A stretch of 64,000 nucleotides of DNA from Citrobacter sp. Marseille-Q6884 (GCF_945906775.1 NZ_CAMDRE010000001.1:1-64000); one strand, 5' to 3'. Counted from the first letter of the stretch, positions 25,464 to 33,847 are shown. The notes: generated by a model from the sequence alone, not told the origin. Translations and numbers: made by a program.

Positions 25464-25788
25464 CGTATTGCTGCTCGGCCTGCTGGTCGGCTGCGTAAAT
25501 TACTGTTTTCGTTATCTGCCGCTCCGCCTGGGCGTGGGCAATGTTCGCCCGACGAAACGCGGTGCGACAGGCATATTACTCGACACCATCGGTATTGCAT
25601 CAATTTGCGCCCTGCTGGTGGTGTCTACCGCACCAGAAGTGATGCACGACATCCGTCGGTTCGTGCCTACGCTGGTGGGGTTTGTCGTACTGGGTGCAAG
25701 TTTCTATAAGACCCGCAGCATTATCATTCCGACATTACTGAGTGCTCTGGGCTATGGATTAGCCTGGAAAATGCTGGTCGTCATATAG
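25453..25788 (+). CDS. ygaH: branched-chain amino acid exporter small subunit YgaH
   Basis: AzlD-family partner of YgaZ, 111 residues with about four transmembrane helices. MSYDVLLLGLLVGCVNYCFR at the start, then RYLPLRLG (family-typical RxxPL) and a LLVVSTAPEV loop. It overlaps ygaZ. An A/T-rich gap of 90 nt then leads to mprA. Confidence 0.93.
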   Translation: MSYDVLLLGLLVGCVNYCFRYLPLRLGVGNVRPTKRGATGILLDTIGIASICALLVVSTAPEVMHDIRRFVPTLVGFVVLGASFYKTRSIIIPTLLSALGYGLAWKMLVVI

Positions 25789-25878
25789 ATAAAAATAATC
25801 ATTTTAAATAAATAATACATTTACTTTATTTGTCACCGTCGTTACTATATCGGCTGAAATTAATGAGGTTATACCCAA

Positions 25879-26409
25879 ATGGATAGTTCGTTTACGCCCA
25901 TTGAACAAATGCTAAAATTTCGCGCCAGCCGCTACGAAGAGTTCCCTTATCAGGAAGTTCTTCTGACTCGTCTTTGCATGCACATGCAAGGCAAGCTGCT
26001 GGAAAACCGCAATAAGATGCTGAAAGCTCAAGGGATTAACGAGACATTGTTTATGGCGTTGATTACGCTGGAGTCTCAGGAAAACCACAGTATTCAGCCT
26101 TCTGAACTCAGTTGTGCGCTTGGCTCGTCACGGACGAACGCCACTCGCATCGCGGATGAGTTAGAAAAGCGTGGCTGGATCGAACGTCGCGAGAGCGATA
26201 ACGATCGCCGTTGTCTGCATCTGCAATTGACCGAGAAAGGCCATGCGTTTTTGCAAGAGGTATTACCGCCTCAGCATAACTGCCTGCATCAGCTCTGGTC
26301 ATCTCTCAGTAACACCGAAAAAGATCAGCTTGAGCATATCACCCGTAAACTTCTGACTCGTCTTGACCAGATGGAGCAGGATGGCGCGGTACTCGAAGCG
26401 CTGCGCTAA
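25879..26409 (+). CDS. mprA: MarR-type repressor MprA (EmrR)
   Basis: Represses emrAB and its own gene, released by hydrophobic uncouplers such as CCCP, nalidixic acid and salicylate. 176 residues; the winged HTH covers ELSCALGSSRTNATRIADEL (near 76-95) and wing RRESDNDRRCLHLQLT. Long N-terminal helices serve for dimerisation. emrA starts 131 nt downstream in the same direction. Confidence 0.95.
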   Translation: MDSSFTPIEQMLKFRASRYEEFPYQEVLLTRLCMHMQGKLLENRNKMLKAQGINETLFMALITLESQENHSIQPSELSCALGSSRTNATRIADELEKRGWIERRESDNDRRCLHLQLTEKGHAFLQEVLPPQHNCLHQLWSSLSNTEKDQLEHITRKLLTRLDQMEQDGAVLEALR

Positions 26410-26539
26410 CGCGTCGACTCGCTCAGACATCCAGATTTATAAAAGAAAAACCGACAGGCCAGCACGTCATACTGCTGGCCTTTCTGATAAACAGGTCGGC
26501 TCAGCCGATGTGAAAAAAAATAAGATCGTGGAGAACAAC

Positions 26540-27712
26540 ATGAGCGCAAATGCGGAGACTCAAACCCCGCAGCAACCGGTCAATAAGAATGGCAAACGTA
26601 AAAGTGCGCTGCTCCTTTTGACCTTGCTCTTTATTATCATTGCCGTGGCATATGGGATTTATTGGTTTATGGTACTGCGTCATGTCGAAGAGACTGACGA
26701 TGCGTACGTGGCAGGGAACCAGGTTCAAATCATGGCACAGGTATCAGGCAGCGTGACGAAAGTCTGGGCTGATAACACTGACTATGTCAAACAAGGCGAT
26801 GTGCTGGTCACGCTGGACCAGACCGACGCTAAACAGGCGTTTGAAAAAGCGAAAACGGCATTGGCCTCCAGCGTGCGTCAGACGCACCAGCTGATGATCA
26901 ACAGCAAACAGCTACAGGCCAGCATTGAAGTGCAGAAAACCGCACTGGCGCAGGCACAAAGCGACTTTAACCGTCGCGTTCCGCTGGGTAATGCCAACCT
27001 GATTGGCCGTGAAGAGCTGCAACATGCGCGTGATGCCGTTGCCAGCGCACAAGCTCAGCTTGATGTCGCCATTCAGCAATATAATGCCAACCAGGCCATG
27101 ATCCTCGGCAGCCGCCTGGAAGAACAACCCGCCGTACAACAGGCAGCGACCGAAGTGCGCAATGCCTGGCTGGCGCTGGAACGTACTAAAATTGTCAGTC
27201 CAATGACCGGCTATGTTTCCCGCCGCGCCGTACAGCCTGGCGCGCAAATTAGCCCCACCACACCGCTGATGGCTGTTGTACCGGCCACGAATCTGTGGGT
27301 GGATGCAAACTTCAAAGAAACGCAGTTAGCGCACATGCGCATCGGCCAACCGGCGACAGTCATCAGTGATATTTACGGTGATGACGTGAAATACACCGGT
27401 AAAGTGGTGGGTCTGGATATGGGGACAGGTAGCGCCTTCTCCCTGCTGCCCGCACAAAACGCAACCGGTAACTGGATCAAAGTGGTACAGCGTCTGCCGG
27501 TTCGCATCGAGCTGGATGCGCAACAACTGGCACAGCATCCGCTGCGAATTGGTTTATCTACGCTGGTCACCGTCGATACGTCCAATCGTGACGGACAGAT
27601 CCTGGCAAGCCAGGTCCGTACAACGCCGGTCGCTGAAAGTAATGCGCGAGAAATCAATCTTGATCCGGTCAATAAGATGATCGAAGAGATCGTGCGGGCC
27701 AACGCGGGCTAA
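26540..27712 (+). CDS. emrA: multidrug efflux adaptor EmrA
   Basis: Periplasmic adaptor of the EmrAB-TolC pump, 390 residues. A single N-terminal transmembrane helix (about 25-45) is followed by the HlyD-family beta-barrel and lipoyl halves (DDAYVAGNQVQIMAQVSG near 56; SPMTGYVSRRAV near 218) and a coiled-coil hairpin rich in A/Q/E (about 95-205). The start at 26540 (MSANAETQ) has GGAGAACA before it; the longer frame reaches into mprA and is not used. Confidence 0.95.
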   Translation: MSANAETQTPQQPVNKNGKRKSALLLLTLLFIIIAVAYGIYWFMVLRHVEETDDAYVAGNQVQIMAQVSGSVTKVWADNTDYVKQGDVLVTLDQTDAKQAFEKAKTALASSVRQTHQLMINSKQLQASIEVQKTALAQAQSDFNRRVPLGNANLIGREELQHARDAVASAQAQLDVAIQQYNANQAMILGSRLEEQPAVQQAATEVRNAWLALERTKIVSPMTGYVSRRAVQPGAQISPTTPLMAVVPATNLWVDANFKETQLAHMRIGQPATVISDIYGDDVKYTGKVVGLDMGTGSAFSLLPAQNATGNWIKVVQRLPVRIELDAQQLAQHPLRIGLSTLVTVDTSNRDGQILASQVRTTPVAESNAREINLDPVNKMIEEIVRANAG

Positions 27713-27728
27713 TTCAAAGGTGCGTGTG

Positions 27729-29267
27729 ATGCAACAGCAAAAACCGCTGGAAGGCGCGCAGCTCGTCATCATGACGATCGCGCTGTCGATGGCGACATTC
27801 ATGCAGGTGCTGGACTCCACCATTGCTAACGTGGCAATCCCCACTATTGCCGGGAACCTGGGCTCTTCTCTGAGCCAGGGGACCTGGGTGATCACTTCGT
27901 TCGGGGTGGCGAATGCCATCTCGATCCCGATCACCGGCTGGCTGGCAAAACGCGTTGGCGAAGTGAAACTGTTCATGTGGTCAACCATCGCCTTTGCCAT
28001 TGCGTCGTGGGCGTGTGGTATGTCCAACAGCCTGAACATGCTAATTTTTTTCCGCGTGGTTCAGGGGATTGTCGCCGGTCCGTTAATTCCGCTCTCACAG
28101 AGCCTGTTACTGAATAACTATCCCCCTGCCAAACGATCCATCGCGCTGGCGCTATGGTCAATGACGGTGATTGTCGCCCCTATTTGTGGCCCTATCCTCG
28201 GGGGCTACATCAGCGACAACTATCACTGGGGCTGGATATTTTTCATCAACGTGCCTATCGGTATCGCGGTGGTCTTGATGACGTTGCAAACCCTGCGCGG
28301 TCGGGAAACCCGCACCGAGCAGCGACGTATTGACGCCATTGGTCTGGCTTTGCTGGTCATTGGTATCGGTAGTTTGCAGATTATGCTCGACCGCGGTAAA
28401 GAGCTGGACTGGTTCGCCTCGCAGGAAATTATCATCCTGACTGTGGTTGCCGTGGTGGCCATCAGCTTCCTGATAGTCTGGGAGCTTACCGACGATCACC
28501 CTATTGTCGATCTCTCGCTGTTTAAATCGCGGAACTTTACCATCGGCTGTTTGTGTATCAGTCTGGCCTATATGCTCTACTTTGGCGCAATCGTCCTGCT
28601 GCCGCAGTTGTTGCAGGAGGTCTACGGATACACTGCGACATGGGCGGGTCTGGCGTCAGCGCCGGTTGGGGTGATTCCGGTGATCCTGTCGCCGATTATT
28701 GGCCGCTTTGCACACAAACTGGATATGCGTCGGCTGGTGACGTTCAGCTTTATTATGTATGCCGTCTGTTTCTACTGGCGTGCATGGACGTTCGAACCGG
28801 GTATGGATTTTGGTGCATCGGCCTGGCCGCAGTTTATCCAGGGCTTCGCCGTGGCCTGCTTCTTTATGCCGCTGACCACAATCACGCTGTCGGGTTTACC
28901 ACCTGAGCGTCTGGCGGCAGCATCGAGCTTGTCTAACTTTACACGTACGCTGGCGGGGTCAATTGGCACGTCGATTACCACCACCATGTGGACCAATCGC
29001 GAGTCACTCCACCACGCGCAGTTAACGGAGTCCGTCAATCCGTACAACCCTAATTCGCAGGCCATGTATGAGCAACTGCAGGGTTTAGGAATGACGAAAG
29101 AACAGGCATCCGGCTGGCTGGCTCAGCAAATCACCAACCAGGGGCTGATTATTTCCGCCAACGAGATCTTCTGGATGTCAGCAGGTATCTTCCTGCTACT
29201 TCTGGGTCTGGTCTGGTTCGCCAAACCGCCATTCGGCGCGGGTGGCGGCGGAGGCGGCGCGCACTAA
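27729..29267 (+). CDS. emrB: multidrug efflux MFS transporter EmrB
   Basis: DHA2-family proton antiporter with 14 helices, 512 residues, exporting uncouplers and nalidixic acid with EmrA and TolC. Motif C-like and signature segments: LDSTIANVAIPTI near 22-34, GWLAKRVGEVKLF near 75, IVAPICGPILGGYI near 144. The C-terminus is Gly-rich (GAGGGGGGAH), as in E. coli. ATG 27729 has AAGGTG just before it. It ends at a strong terminator. Confidence 0.96.
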   Translation: MQQQKPLEGAQLVIMTIALSMATFMQVLDSTIANVAIPTIAGNLGSSLSQGTWVITSFGVANAISIPITGWLAKRVGEVKLFMWSTIAFAIASWACGMSNSLNMLIFFRVVQGIVAGPLIPLSQSLLLNNYPPAKRSIALALWSMTVIVAPICGPILGGYISDNYHWGWIFFINVPIGIAVVLMTLQTLRGRETRTEQRRIDAIGLALLVIGIGSLQIMLDRGKELDWFASQEIIILTVVAVVAISFLIVWELTDDHPIVDLSLFKSRNFTIGCLCISLAYMLYFGAIVLLPQLLQEVYGYTATWAGLASAPVGVIPVILSPIIGRFAHKLDMRRLVTFSFIMYAVCFYWRAWTFEPGMDFGASAWPQFIQGFAVACFFMPLTTITLSGLPPERLAAASSLSNFTRTLAGSIGTSITTTMWTNRESLHHAQLTESVNPYNPNSQAMYEQLQGLGMTKEQASGWLAQQITNQGLIISANEIFWMSAGIFLLLLGLVWFAKPPFGAGGGGGGAH

Positions 29268-29270
29268 TAA

Positions 29271-29301
29271 AAAAGCCAGTTCATCTGAACTGGCTTTTTT
29301 T
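29271..29301. terminator. Rho-independent terminator between emrB and luxS
   Basis: GCCAGTTC (29275-29282) and GAACTGGC (29287-29294) form an 8-bp stem with a 4-nt loop, with A-run before and T7 after. It works on both strands for the convergent emrB and luxS. Confidence 0.92.
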
Positions 29302-29315
29302 GTGCCGGAGGAAGA

Positions 29316-29831
29316 CTAGATGTGCAGTTCCTGCAGCTTCTCTTTCGGCAGCGCCAGCTCTTCATTGCTGTTAACACGCACGTCGTGTTCCAGGATGTGG
29401 CGCGCAATATCCTGCGCTTCGCTCAGGGAGTGCATCTGATACGTTCCGCACTGGTAAACGTTCAGTTCCGGGATCTGATTCTGATCCTGCACTTTCAGCA
29501 CGTCAGCCATCGCCGCTTTCCAGGCGTCAGCTACGCGCTGTTCATCTGGCGTGCCAATCAGGCTCATATAAAAACCGGTGCGGCAACCCATCGGCGAAAT
29601 ATCGATAATCTCGACGCCGTTACCGTTAAGGTGGTTACGCATAAAGCCCGCAAACAGGTGTTCCAGAGTATGGATGCCTTTCTCTGGCATCACTTCTTTG
29701 TTTGGAACGCAGAAACGCAGATCAAACACGGTGATTGCGTCGCCATGCGGGGTGTTCATCGTTTTTGCAACCCGGACCGCGGGCGCTTCCATCCGGGTGT
29801 GATCGACAGTAAAACTATCTAACAACGGCAT
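29316..29831 (-). CDS. luxS: S-ribosylhomocysteine lyase LuxS
   Basis: Cleaves S-ribosylhomocysteine to homocysteine and DPD, the precursor of autoinducer-2. 171 residues. The metal motif HTLEHLFAGF gives H54, E57 and H58; the second ligand is Cys126 in YQCGTYQMHS; catalytic Cys84 is in MGCRTGFYMS. The starting segment PLLDSFTVDHTRMEAP is family-identical. Its leader is antisense to micA, which lies just upstream on the plus strand. Confidence 0.97.
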   Translation of the reverse strand: MPLLDSFTVDHTRMEAPAVRVAKTMNTPHGDAITVFDLRFCVPNKEVMPEKGIHTLEHLFAGFMRNHLNGNGVEIIDISPMGCRTGFYMSLIGTPDEQRVADAWKAAMADVLKVQDQNQIPELNVYQCGTYQMHSLSEAQDIARHILEHDVRVNSNEELALPKEKLQELHI

Positions 29832-29866
29832 TTAGCCACCTCCGATAAATTTTTTAAAAATAATCT

Positions 29867-29893
29867 GAACTCTTTGTTCCGGGGCGAGTCTGA
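29867..29893 (+). promoter_or_regulatory. sigma-E promoter of micA
   Basis: GAACTC (29867-29872) and TCTGA (29889-29893), 16 nt apart, match the sigma-E -35 and -10 elements; the sRNA start at 29900 is 7 nt after the -10. This fits envelope-stress induction of MicA. Confidence 0.75.
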
Positions 29894-29899
29894 GTATAT

Positions 29900-29972
29900 G
29901 AAAGACGCGCATTTGTTATCATCATCCCTGTTTTCAGAGATGAAATTTTGGCCACTCCCGAGTGGCCTTTTT
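29900..29972 (+). ncRNA. micA: MicA small RNA
   Basis: About 73 nt starting GAAAGACGCGCATTTGTTAT, the seed that pairs with the ompA leader. Two stems follow: CATCCCTG/CAGAGATG, and the terminator GGCCACTC/GAGTGGCC with a following T-run. The loop differs from E. coli (TTTT in place of AATT), leaving the stem intact. Hfq-dependent repressor of outer-membrane protein mRNAs, also antisense to the luxS leader. It lies between luxS and gshA as in E. coli. Confidence 0.93.
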
Positions 29973-29980
29973 CTTTTGTA

Positions 29981-31537
29981 TCAGGCGTGCTTGTCCAGCC
30001 ACACGTCAAACGGCTCAGTATCAGCCGCTTCAATTTCCTGCTGACGACGCTTTGAAGCCTCGCGTTCAGCAATAAATGCATCTTCCTGCACGATTTCAAA
30101 CGGTTCTTCACGCAGCAGATTACGGTAAGCCTCGCCCAGCGCTTTACCCGTGCCGCCGATACCCGTATCAATCATAGACCGCAGAATACGCGCTGAGAAT
30201 GTCAGCTCAGGATTATCAAAGCAGGCGACCAGCTCGTCACATACTTTTTGATATTCCTCTCCTCCGTGGATGCTGTCCAGCGTTTGTGCCACGCGTTTCA
30301 GGTCACTGAACAGATCTTTCCCGACTTTTGTCAGCGGGAACTGCGCCGTTGCACAGCCAATACCTAACGTCAGGCCCGGTTTACGACCTTCCAGAATCAC
30401 CCGATTCCAGTTGGTGCGCGTACAGAGCAGTTCATCGCTGCTCATTTCCGGCGCATCGGCCAGCGCACACCAGACCATAAACAGATCGAGGAAACGCACC
30501 TGCTGCTCATCCACACCAATCGGCGAGAAGGGGTTAATATCCAGCGAACGTACTTCAATGTACTCGATGCCGCCGCGCAGCAGCGCATCAGACGGCGACT
30601 CTCCGCTACGTGTGACGCGTTTCGGACGAATAGGCGCGTACAGCTCGTTTTCAATCTGCAGAACGTTGCTATTGATTTGCAGACGCTTACCGTCTTTCTC
30701 CAGGCCAATCGCCGCATATTCTTCAGAAGGCGTTTTAATCGCGCGCTTCAATCCTGCCACATACTCATGCAAATCGTTAAACGTAATTCCGAGATTGCTT
30801 TGCGACTTATTGGTATAACCCAAATCGCTCAGGCGCAACGACGTGGCATAAGGCAGGTAATACATACCACAATCGGTTTTTTCAAACGGCAGCGTTGTGG
30901 GTTTACCTTGCAGGAAGGAGGAACAAATGGCCGGAGATGCGCCAAACAGATACGGGATCACCCAACCAAAACGGTAATAGTTGCGGATCAGACGGAAGTA
31001 GCCTGCGGAGATTTTCTCTTTCGCGTCGATACCGTCCGTGACGCCGCATTTCGCTTCCCAGAAAGCCATCGGCAGAGAAAAATTGTAGTGCACGCCGGAG
31101 ATGGTTTGCATCAACGCGCCGTAACGGTTTTTGAGACCTTCACGGTACAGTGTTTTCAGACGCCCAACGTTCGAGGTACCGTACTGAGCCAGCTCGATAT
31201 CCTGACCTTCGGCAATATAACAAGGCATGCTCAACGGCCACATACGCTCATCACCCAGGTTTCTGGCGGTATAGCGATGCAGATCGCGCATGAACGTGAG
31301 CATTTTCTGAATATCATCGCCCGGAGGAGTAATAAACTCGAGCAGAGCTTCAGCAAAATCAGTGGTGATCCACTTATGCGTTAGCGCTGAGCCTAACACA
31401 TCAGGATGCCCCGTCGTTGCTAATGAGCCATCCGCATTAACACGCAGCGTTTCGCGCTCCAGCCCACGTTGAATCCCCTTTAACGCCTGAGGATGTTTTT
31501 CCAGCCAGGCCAGTGCCTGTGATACGTCCGGGATCAA
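29981..31537 (-). CDS. gshA: glutamate-cysteine ligase GshA
   Basis: ATP-dependent ligase making gamma-glutamylcysteine, first step of glutathione synthesis. 518 residues as in E. coli. The start codon is TTG at 31537-31535, with GGAGGT just before it; E. coli gshA also starts with UUG. Active-site stretches include ERETLRVNADG near 28 and SGVHYNFSLP near 148. Monocistronic; its downstream end lies 9 bases from micA. Confidence 0.96.
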   Translation of the reverse strand: MIPDVSQALAWLEKHPQALKGIQRGLERETLRVNADGSLATTGHPDVLGSALTHKWITTDFAEALLEFITPPGDDIQKMLTFMRDLHRYTARNLGDERMWPLSMPCYIAEGQDIELAQYGTSNVGRLKTLYREGLKNRYGALMQTISGVHYNFSLPMAFWEAKCGVTDGIDAKEKISAGYFRLIRNYYRFGWVIPYLFGASPAICSSFLQGKPTTLPFEKTDCGMYYLPYATSLRLSDLGYTNKSQSNLGITFNDLHEYVAGLKRAIKTPSEEYAAIGLEKDGKRLQINSNVLQIENELYAPIRPKRVTRSGESPSDALLRGGIEYIEVRSLDINPFSPIGVDEQQVRFLDLFMVWCALADAPEMSSDELLCTRTNWNRVILEGRKPGLTLGIGCATAQFPLTKVGKDLFSDLKRVAQTLDSIHGGEEYQKVCDELVACFDNPELTFSARILRSMIDTGIGGTGKALGEAYRNLLREEPFEIVQEDAFIAEREASKRRQQEIEAADTEPFDVWLDKHA

Positions 31538-31614
31538 ATTGACCTCCCGCCTGTCAAAATCGTTTTAATTAGCATAATGGTAATGGTTACCCTACAGGCT
31601 ATCCCACAACACAA

Positions 31615-32043
31615 TTAGTGCCACCACATAATGCCTTGCGTCGTAACCGCTGCGACCACAACATAGCGCAGCGCCTTGCCAAGACATAAAAAAAATATTA
31701 CCGGGCCCCACGAGATGCGCATCCATCCAGCTAACAGGCACAGCAAATCACCCACAACCGGCATCCAGCTTAATAAGAGAGTGACAGCGCCATAGCGCTT
31801 TAGCCAGCCAGTGGCTTTCTCTTGCCAGCGCGATGTTTTACGCAAAGGAAAGAAACGCCCAAGGATAACGTTAGTTAACCCTCCAAGGCTATTACCCATT
31901 GTTGCTGTTAAGACTAAGACCCAGGGATGACTTACCCCAGAAACCAGCAAGGCAACTAAAACAACTTCAGAATTACCAGGCAATAGCGTGGCGCTGAGAA
32001 AACTACTGGCAAACAGTGACAGGAGTGACAGAGCATCACTCAC
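31615..32043 (-). CDS. yqaA: DedA-like membrane protein YqaA
   Basis: A 142-residue inner-membrane protein of the DedA/SNARE-associated group. Visible: FASSFLSATLLPGNSEVVLV near 11, ATMGNSLGGLTNVILGRFF near 47, then GWLKRYGAVTLLLSWMPVVGDLLCL near 80. No experimental function known to me. Its start overlaps the yqaB stop by 4 nt (ATGA), so the two are cotranscribed. Confidence 0.9.
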   Translation of the reverse strand: MSDALSLLSLFASSFLSATLLPGNSEVVLVALLVSGVSHPWVLVLTATMGNSLGGLTNVILGRFFPLRKTSRWQEKATGWLKRYGAVTLLLSWMPVVGDLLCLLAGWMRISWGPVIFFLCLGKALRYVVVAAVTTQGIMWWH

Positions 32044-32606
32044 AATAACCGAACATCCACGGCATCCATTCCTGCTGCACGCGCCGCCTGCAGCCCAAAA
32101 TCAGCATCTTCAAACACGACACAGCGAGCCGGGGCTACACCCATACGCTCAGCACACAATAAGAAAGTATCAGGAGCAGGCTTGTGCCGTTGTACATGGT
32201 CAGCAGCGACCACGGCATCAAAATAGTGACGCAACCCAAGATGAGCGAGCAGCGCTTCCGCAATCGCACTTTCACTCCCGGTACCGACCGACATAGGGCG
32301 GCGACCATGCCAGGCTTTCACAACCTCGACCAACGGTAAAGGCTGGACATTGTCCAACAGCATGCTTTTAACCTTATCGGTTTTTTCACGAGCCAGTGCA
32401 TGAGGGTCCAGATCGGCATGATTCAGTTCAATAACCGACTGGGCAATACGCCACGTTGGGGAGCCGTTGAGAGCGACCATAGCTTGTTCATCAAAACACA
32501 GGCCATAGTGTCCTAATACCTCGTGCCACGCTTTGCGGTGCGTGGGTTCAGTATCCAGGATGGTCCCATCCATATCAAAAATCAAACCCGCATAACGTTC
32601 GTACAT
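32040..32606 (-). CDS. yqaB: fructose-1-phosphate/6-phosphogluconate phosphatase YqaB
   Basis: HAD-superfamily sugar phosphatase, 188 residues. Motif I is FDMDGTILDTEP (Asp near 11 and 13), motif II is VGTGSES, and motif IV is VVFEDADFGLQAA; a small alpha-helical cap follows motif I. Upstream of yqaA in the same operon. In E. coli it acts on fructose-1-phosphate and a few other sugar phosphates. Confidence 0.94.
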   Translation of the reverse strand: MYERYAGLIFDMDGTILDTEPTHRKAWHEVLGHYGLCFDEQAMVALNGSPTWRIAQSVIELNHADLDPHALAREKTDKVKSMLLDNVQPLPLVEVVKAWHGRRPMSVGTGSESAIAEALLAHLGLRHYFDAVVAADHVQRHKPAPDTFLLCAERMGVAPARCVVFEDADFGLQAARAAGMDAVDVRLL

Positions 32607-32723
32607 CGTCTTCTCACAAGCCGAATGACCAGACGTTATTTTATCGTAATTGATTGATTTTGTCGCTGACAGCGAATTGAGGATTGTTCAGGGAGCAAAG
32701 AGATTATTCAGAAAGGGAGGAGA

Positions 32724-32800
32724 TGGTGCATCCGGGAGGATTCGAACCTCCGACCGCTCGGTTCGTAGCCGAGTACTCTATCCAGCTGAGCTACGGATGC
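32724..32800 (-). tRNA. argQ: tRNA-Arg(ACG), copy 1
   Basis: 77 bases including CCA; read leftwards it begins GCATCCGTAGCTCAGC and ends CCGGATGCACCA. The anticodon loop CTACGAA gives ACG (inosine-modified, reads CGU/C/A). The last gene of the cluster in the direction of transcription. The symbol is by position relative to E. coli. Confidence 0.95.
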
Positions 32801-32839
32801 ATCGGGAATTGCTGATTACTACTAATACTACGAAGAAGA
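32801..32839 (-). repeat. tRNA spacer unit A, copy 1
   Basis: 39-nt spacer beginning ATCGGGAATTGC, repeated almost unchanged at 33049-33087. Marks a duplicated tRNA-plus-spacer unit. Confidence 0.8.
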
Positions 32840-32971
32840 TGGTGCATCCGGGAGGATTACTCGGCTGCGCCTCGCCCTACGGGCCGTTGCTGAAGCAACG
32901 TTATCCTCCCTGGCACTCGCGATTATCTCGCAGACCATGAAACAACAGTTTGGCTGTTATCTCGGAGAAGA
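32840..32971 (-). pseudogene. tRNA-Arg 3' remnant with structured insert
   Basis: 32840-32858 repeats the last 19 nt of the tRNA-Arg gene (CCGGATGCACCA end included) but then leaves the tRNA sequence. The following stretch carries two tight hairpins: GCCC/GGGC around 32874-32884 and CGTTGC/GCAACG with a 4-nt loop at 32885-32900. No tRNA fold is possible. Likely a decayed gene or a processing spacer within the tRNA precursor. Confidence 0.7.
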
Positions 32972-33048
32972 TGGTGCATCCGGGAGGATTCGAACCTCCG
33001 ACCGCTCGGTTCGTAGCCGAGTACTCTATCCAGCTGAGCTACGGATGC
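32972..33048 (-). tRNA. tRNA-Arg(ACG), copy 2
   Basis: Same 77-nt sequence as copy 1, anticodon ACG, CCA encoded. Followed, in transcription order, by the remnant at 32840-32971. Confidence 0.95.
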
Positions 33049-33087
33049 ATCGGGAATTGCTGATTACTACTAATACTGCGAAGAATA
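33049..33087 (-). repeat. tRNA spacer unit A, copy 2
   Basis: 39-nt spacer beginning ATCGGGAATTGC, differing from 32801-32839 at only a few bases (TACTGCG instead of TACTACG, and GAATA at the end). Confidence 0.8.
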
Positions 33088-33164
33088 TGGTGCATCCGGG
33101 AGGATTCGAACCTCCGACCGCTCGGTTCGTAGCCGAGTACTCTATCCAGCTGAGCTACGGATGC
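33088..33164 (-). tRNA. tRNA-Arg(ACG), copy 3
   Basis: 77-nt tRNA-Arg identical to copies 1 and 2 by eye, anticodon ACG. Confidence 0.95.
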
Positions 33165-33227
33165 ATCAGGGAAACTACTTCACTGCAGATTTTTGATATC
33201 GCCGCTAAAGCCATATCAAGTAAGAGA
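33165..33227 (-). repeat. tRNA spacer unit B, copy 1
   Basis: 63-nt spacer beginning ATCAGGGAAACTACTTCAC, repeated at 33305-33367 with one base change (C for T). Confidence 0.85.
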
Positions 33228-33304
33228 TGGTGCATCCGGGAGGATTCGAACCTCCGACCGCTCGGTTCGTAGCCGAGTACTCTATCCAGCTGAGCTACGG
33301 ATGC
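33228..33304 (-). tRNA. tRNA-Arg(ACG), copy 4
   Basis: 77-nt tRNA-Arg identical to the other copies by eye, anticodon ACG. With spacer 33305-33367 it forms a 140-bp tandem unit. Confidence 0.95.
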
Positions 33305-33367
33305 ATCAGGGAAACTACTTTACTGCAGATTTTTGATATCGCCGCTAAAGCCATATCAAGTAAGAGA
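33305..33367 (-). repeat. tRNA spacer unit B, copy 2
   Basis: 63-nt spacer beginning ATCAGGGAAACTACTTTAC, nearly identical to 33165-33227. Confidence 0.85.
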
Positions 33368-33444
33368 TGGTGCATCCGGGAGGATTCGAACCTCCGACCG
33401 CTCGGTTCGTAGCCGAGTACTCTATCCAGCTGAGCTACGGATGC
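33368..33444 (-). tRNA. argV: tRNA-Arg(ACG), copy 5
   Basis: 77-nt tRNA-Arg next to tRNA-Ser, separated by only 3 nt; this is the argV position in E. coli. E. coli K-12 has four Arg copies here (argQ, argZ, argY, argV); this window has five. Confidence 0.94.
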
Positions 33445-33447
33445 AAA

Positions 33448-33540
33448 TGGCGGTGAGGCGGGGATTCGAACCCCGGATGCAGCTTTTGACCGCATACTCC
33501 CTTAGCAGGGGAGCGCCTTCAGCCTCTCGGCCACCTCACC
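33448..33540 (-). tRNA. serV: tRNA-Ser(GCU)
   Basis: 93 bases with CCA, long variable arm, anticodon GCT in the loop CTGCTAA; begins GGTGAGGTGGCCGAGAGGC-like when read leftwards (GGTGAGGTG matches E. coli serV; one base differs in the D arm region). First gene of the tRNA operon, reads AGU/AGC. Confidence 0.95.
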
Positions 33541-33602
33541 AACACGCCTCTTACGAGTGCTTCGAAGAACTTGTTTCTGCTCATCGTCGCTGCGTGGCGC
33601 AC

Positions 33603-33630
33603 ATATTACTTTCTGGGACTTATAAGTCAA
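33603..33630 (-). promoter_or_regulatory. promoter of the serV-arg tRNA operon
   Basis: Read on the minus strand: TTGACT (33630-33625), a 16-nt spacer, TAATAT (33608-33603), then a GC-rich stretch GTGCGCCACGC. A strong promoter with a GC discriminator is typical of stringently controlled tRNA operons. Confidence 0.75.
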
Positions 33631-33847
33631 ACAATTTTTCCAGCGCTTTTATCGTTTGCACACTTCACGCGCAATTAGTCTGCAAAAACGGCAAAAAGAG
33701 TGTTTTATCAACAGATAAATTGGCATTTTCACGAGGCGATGAACAAACAGAAAAATCACAGAGAAAGACAATAAGGGAACTGGCGTAGAGGAATTGGGTA
33801 AGATGAAGAACAAAAGAGAGGAGAGAAGAGTAAAACACAATCAGGTT
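33631..33847. other. non-coding gap between the tRNA operon and csrA
   Basis: About 220 bases with A/G-rich purine tracts on the plus strand and no gene I can support. Short open frames cross it on both strands but lack ribosome sites and family resemblance. Confidence 0.6.

Noticed and set aside
29322..29822. 166-codon plus-strand frame across luxS
   Set aside because: Shadow of luxS, whose metal motif and active-site Cys are clear on the minus strand.
32650..33788. Several plus-strand frames with repeated peptide segments across the tRNA cluster
   Set aside because: They are antisense translations of repeated tRNA-Arg genes; the repetition comes from the tRNA copies.
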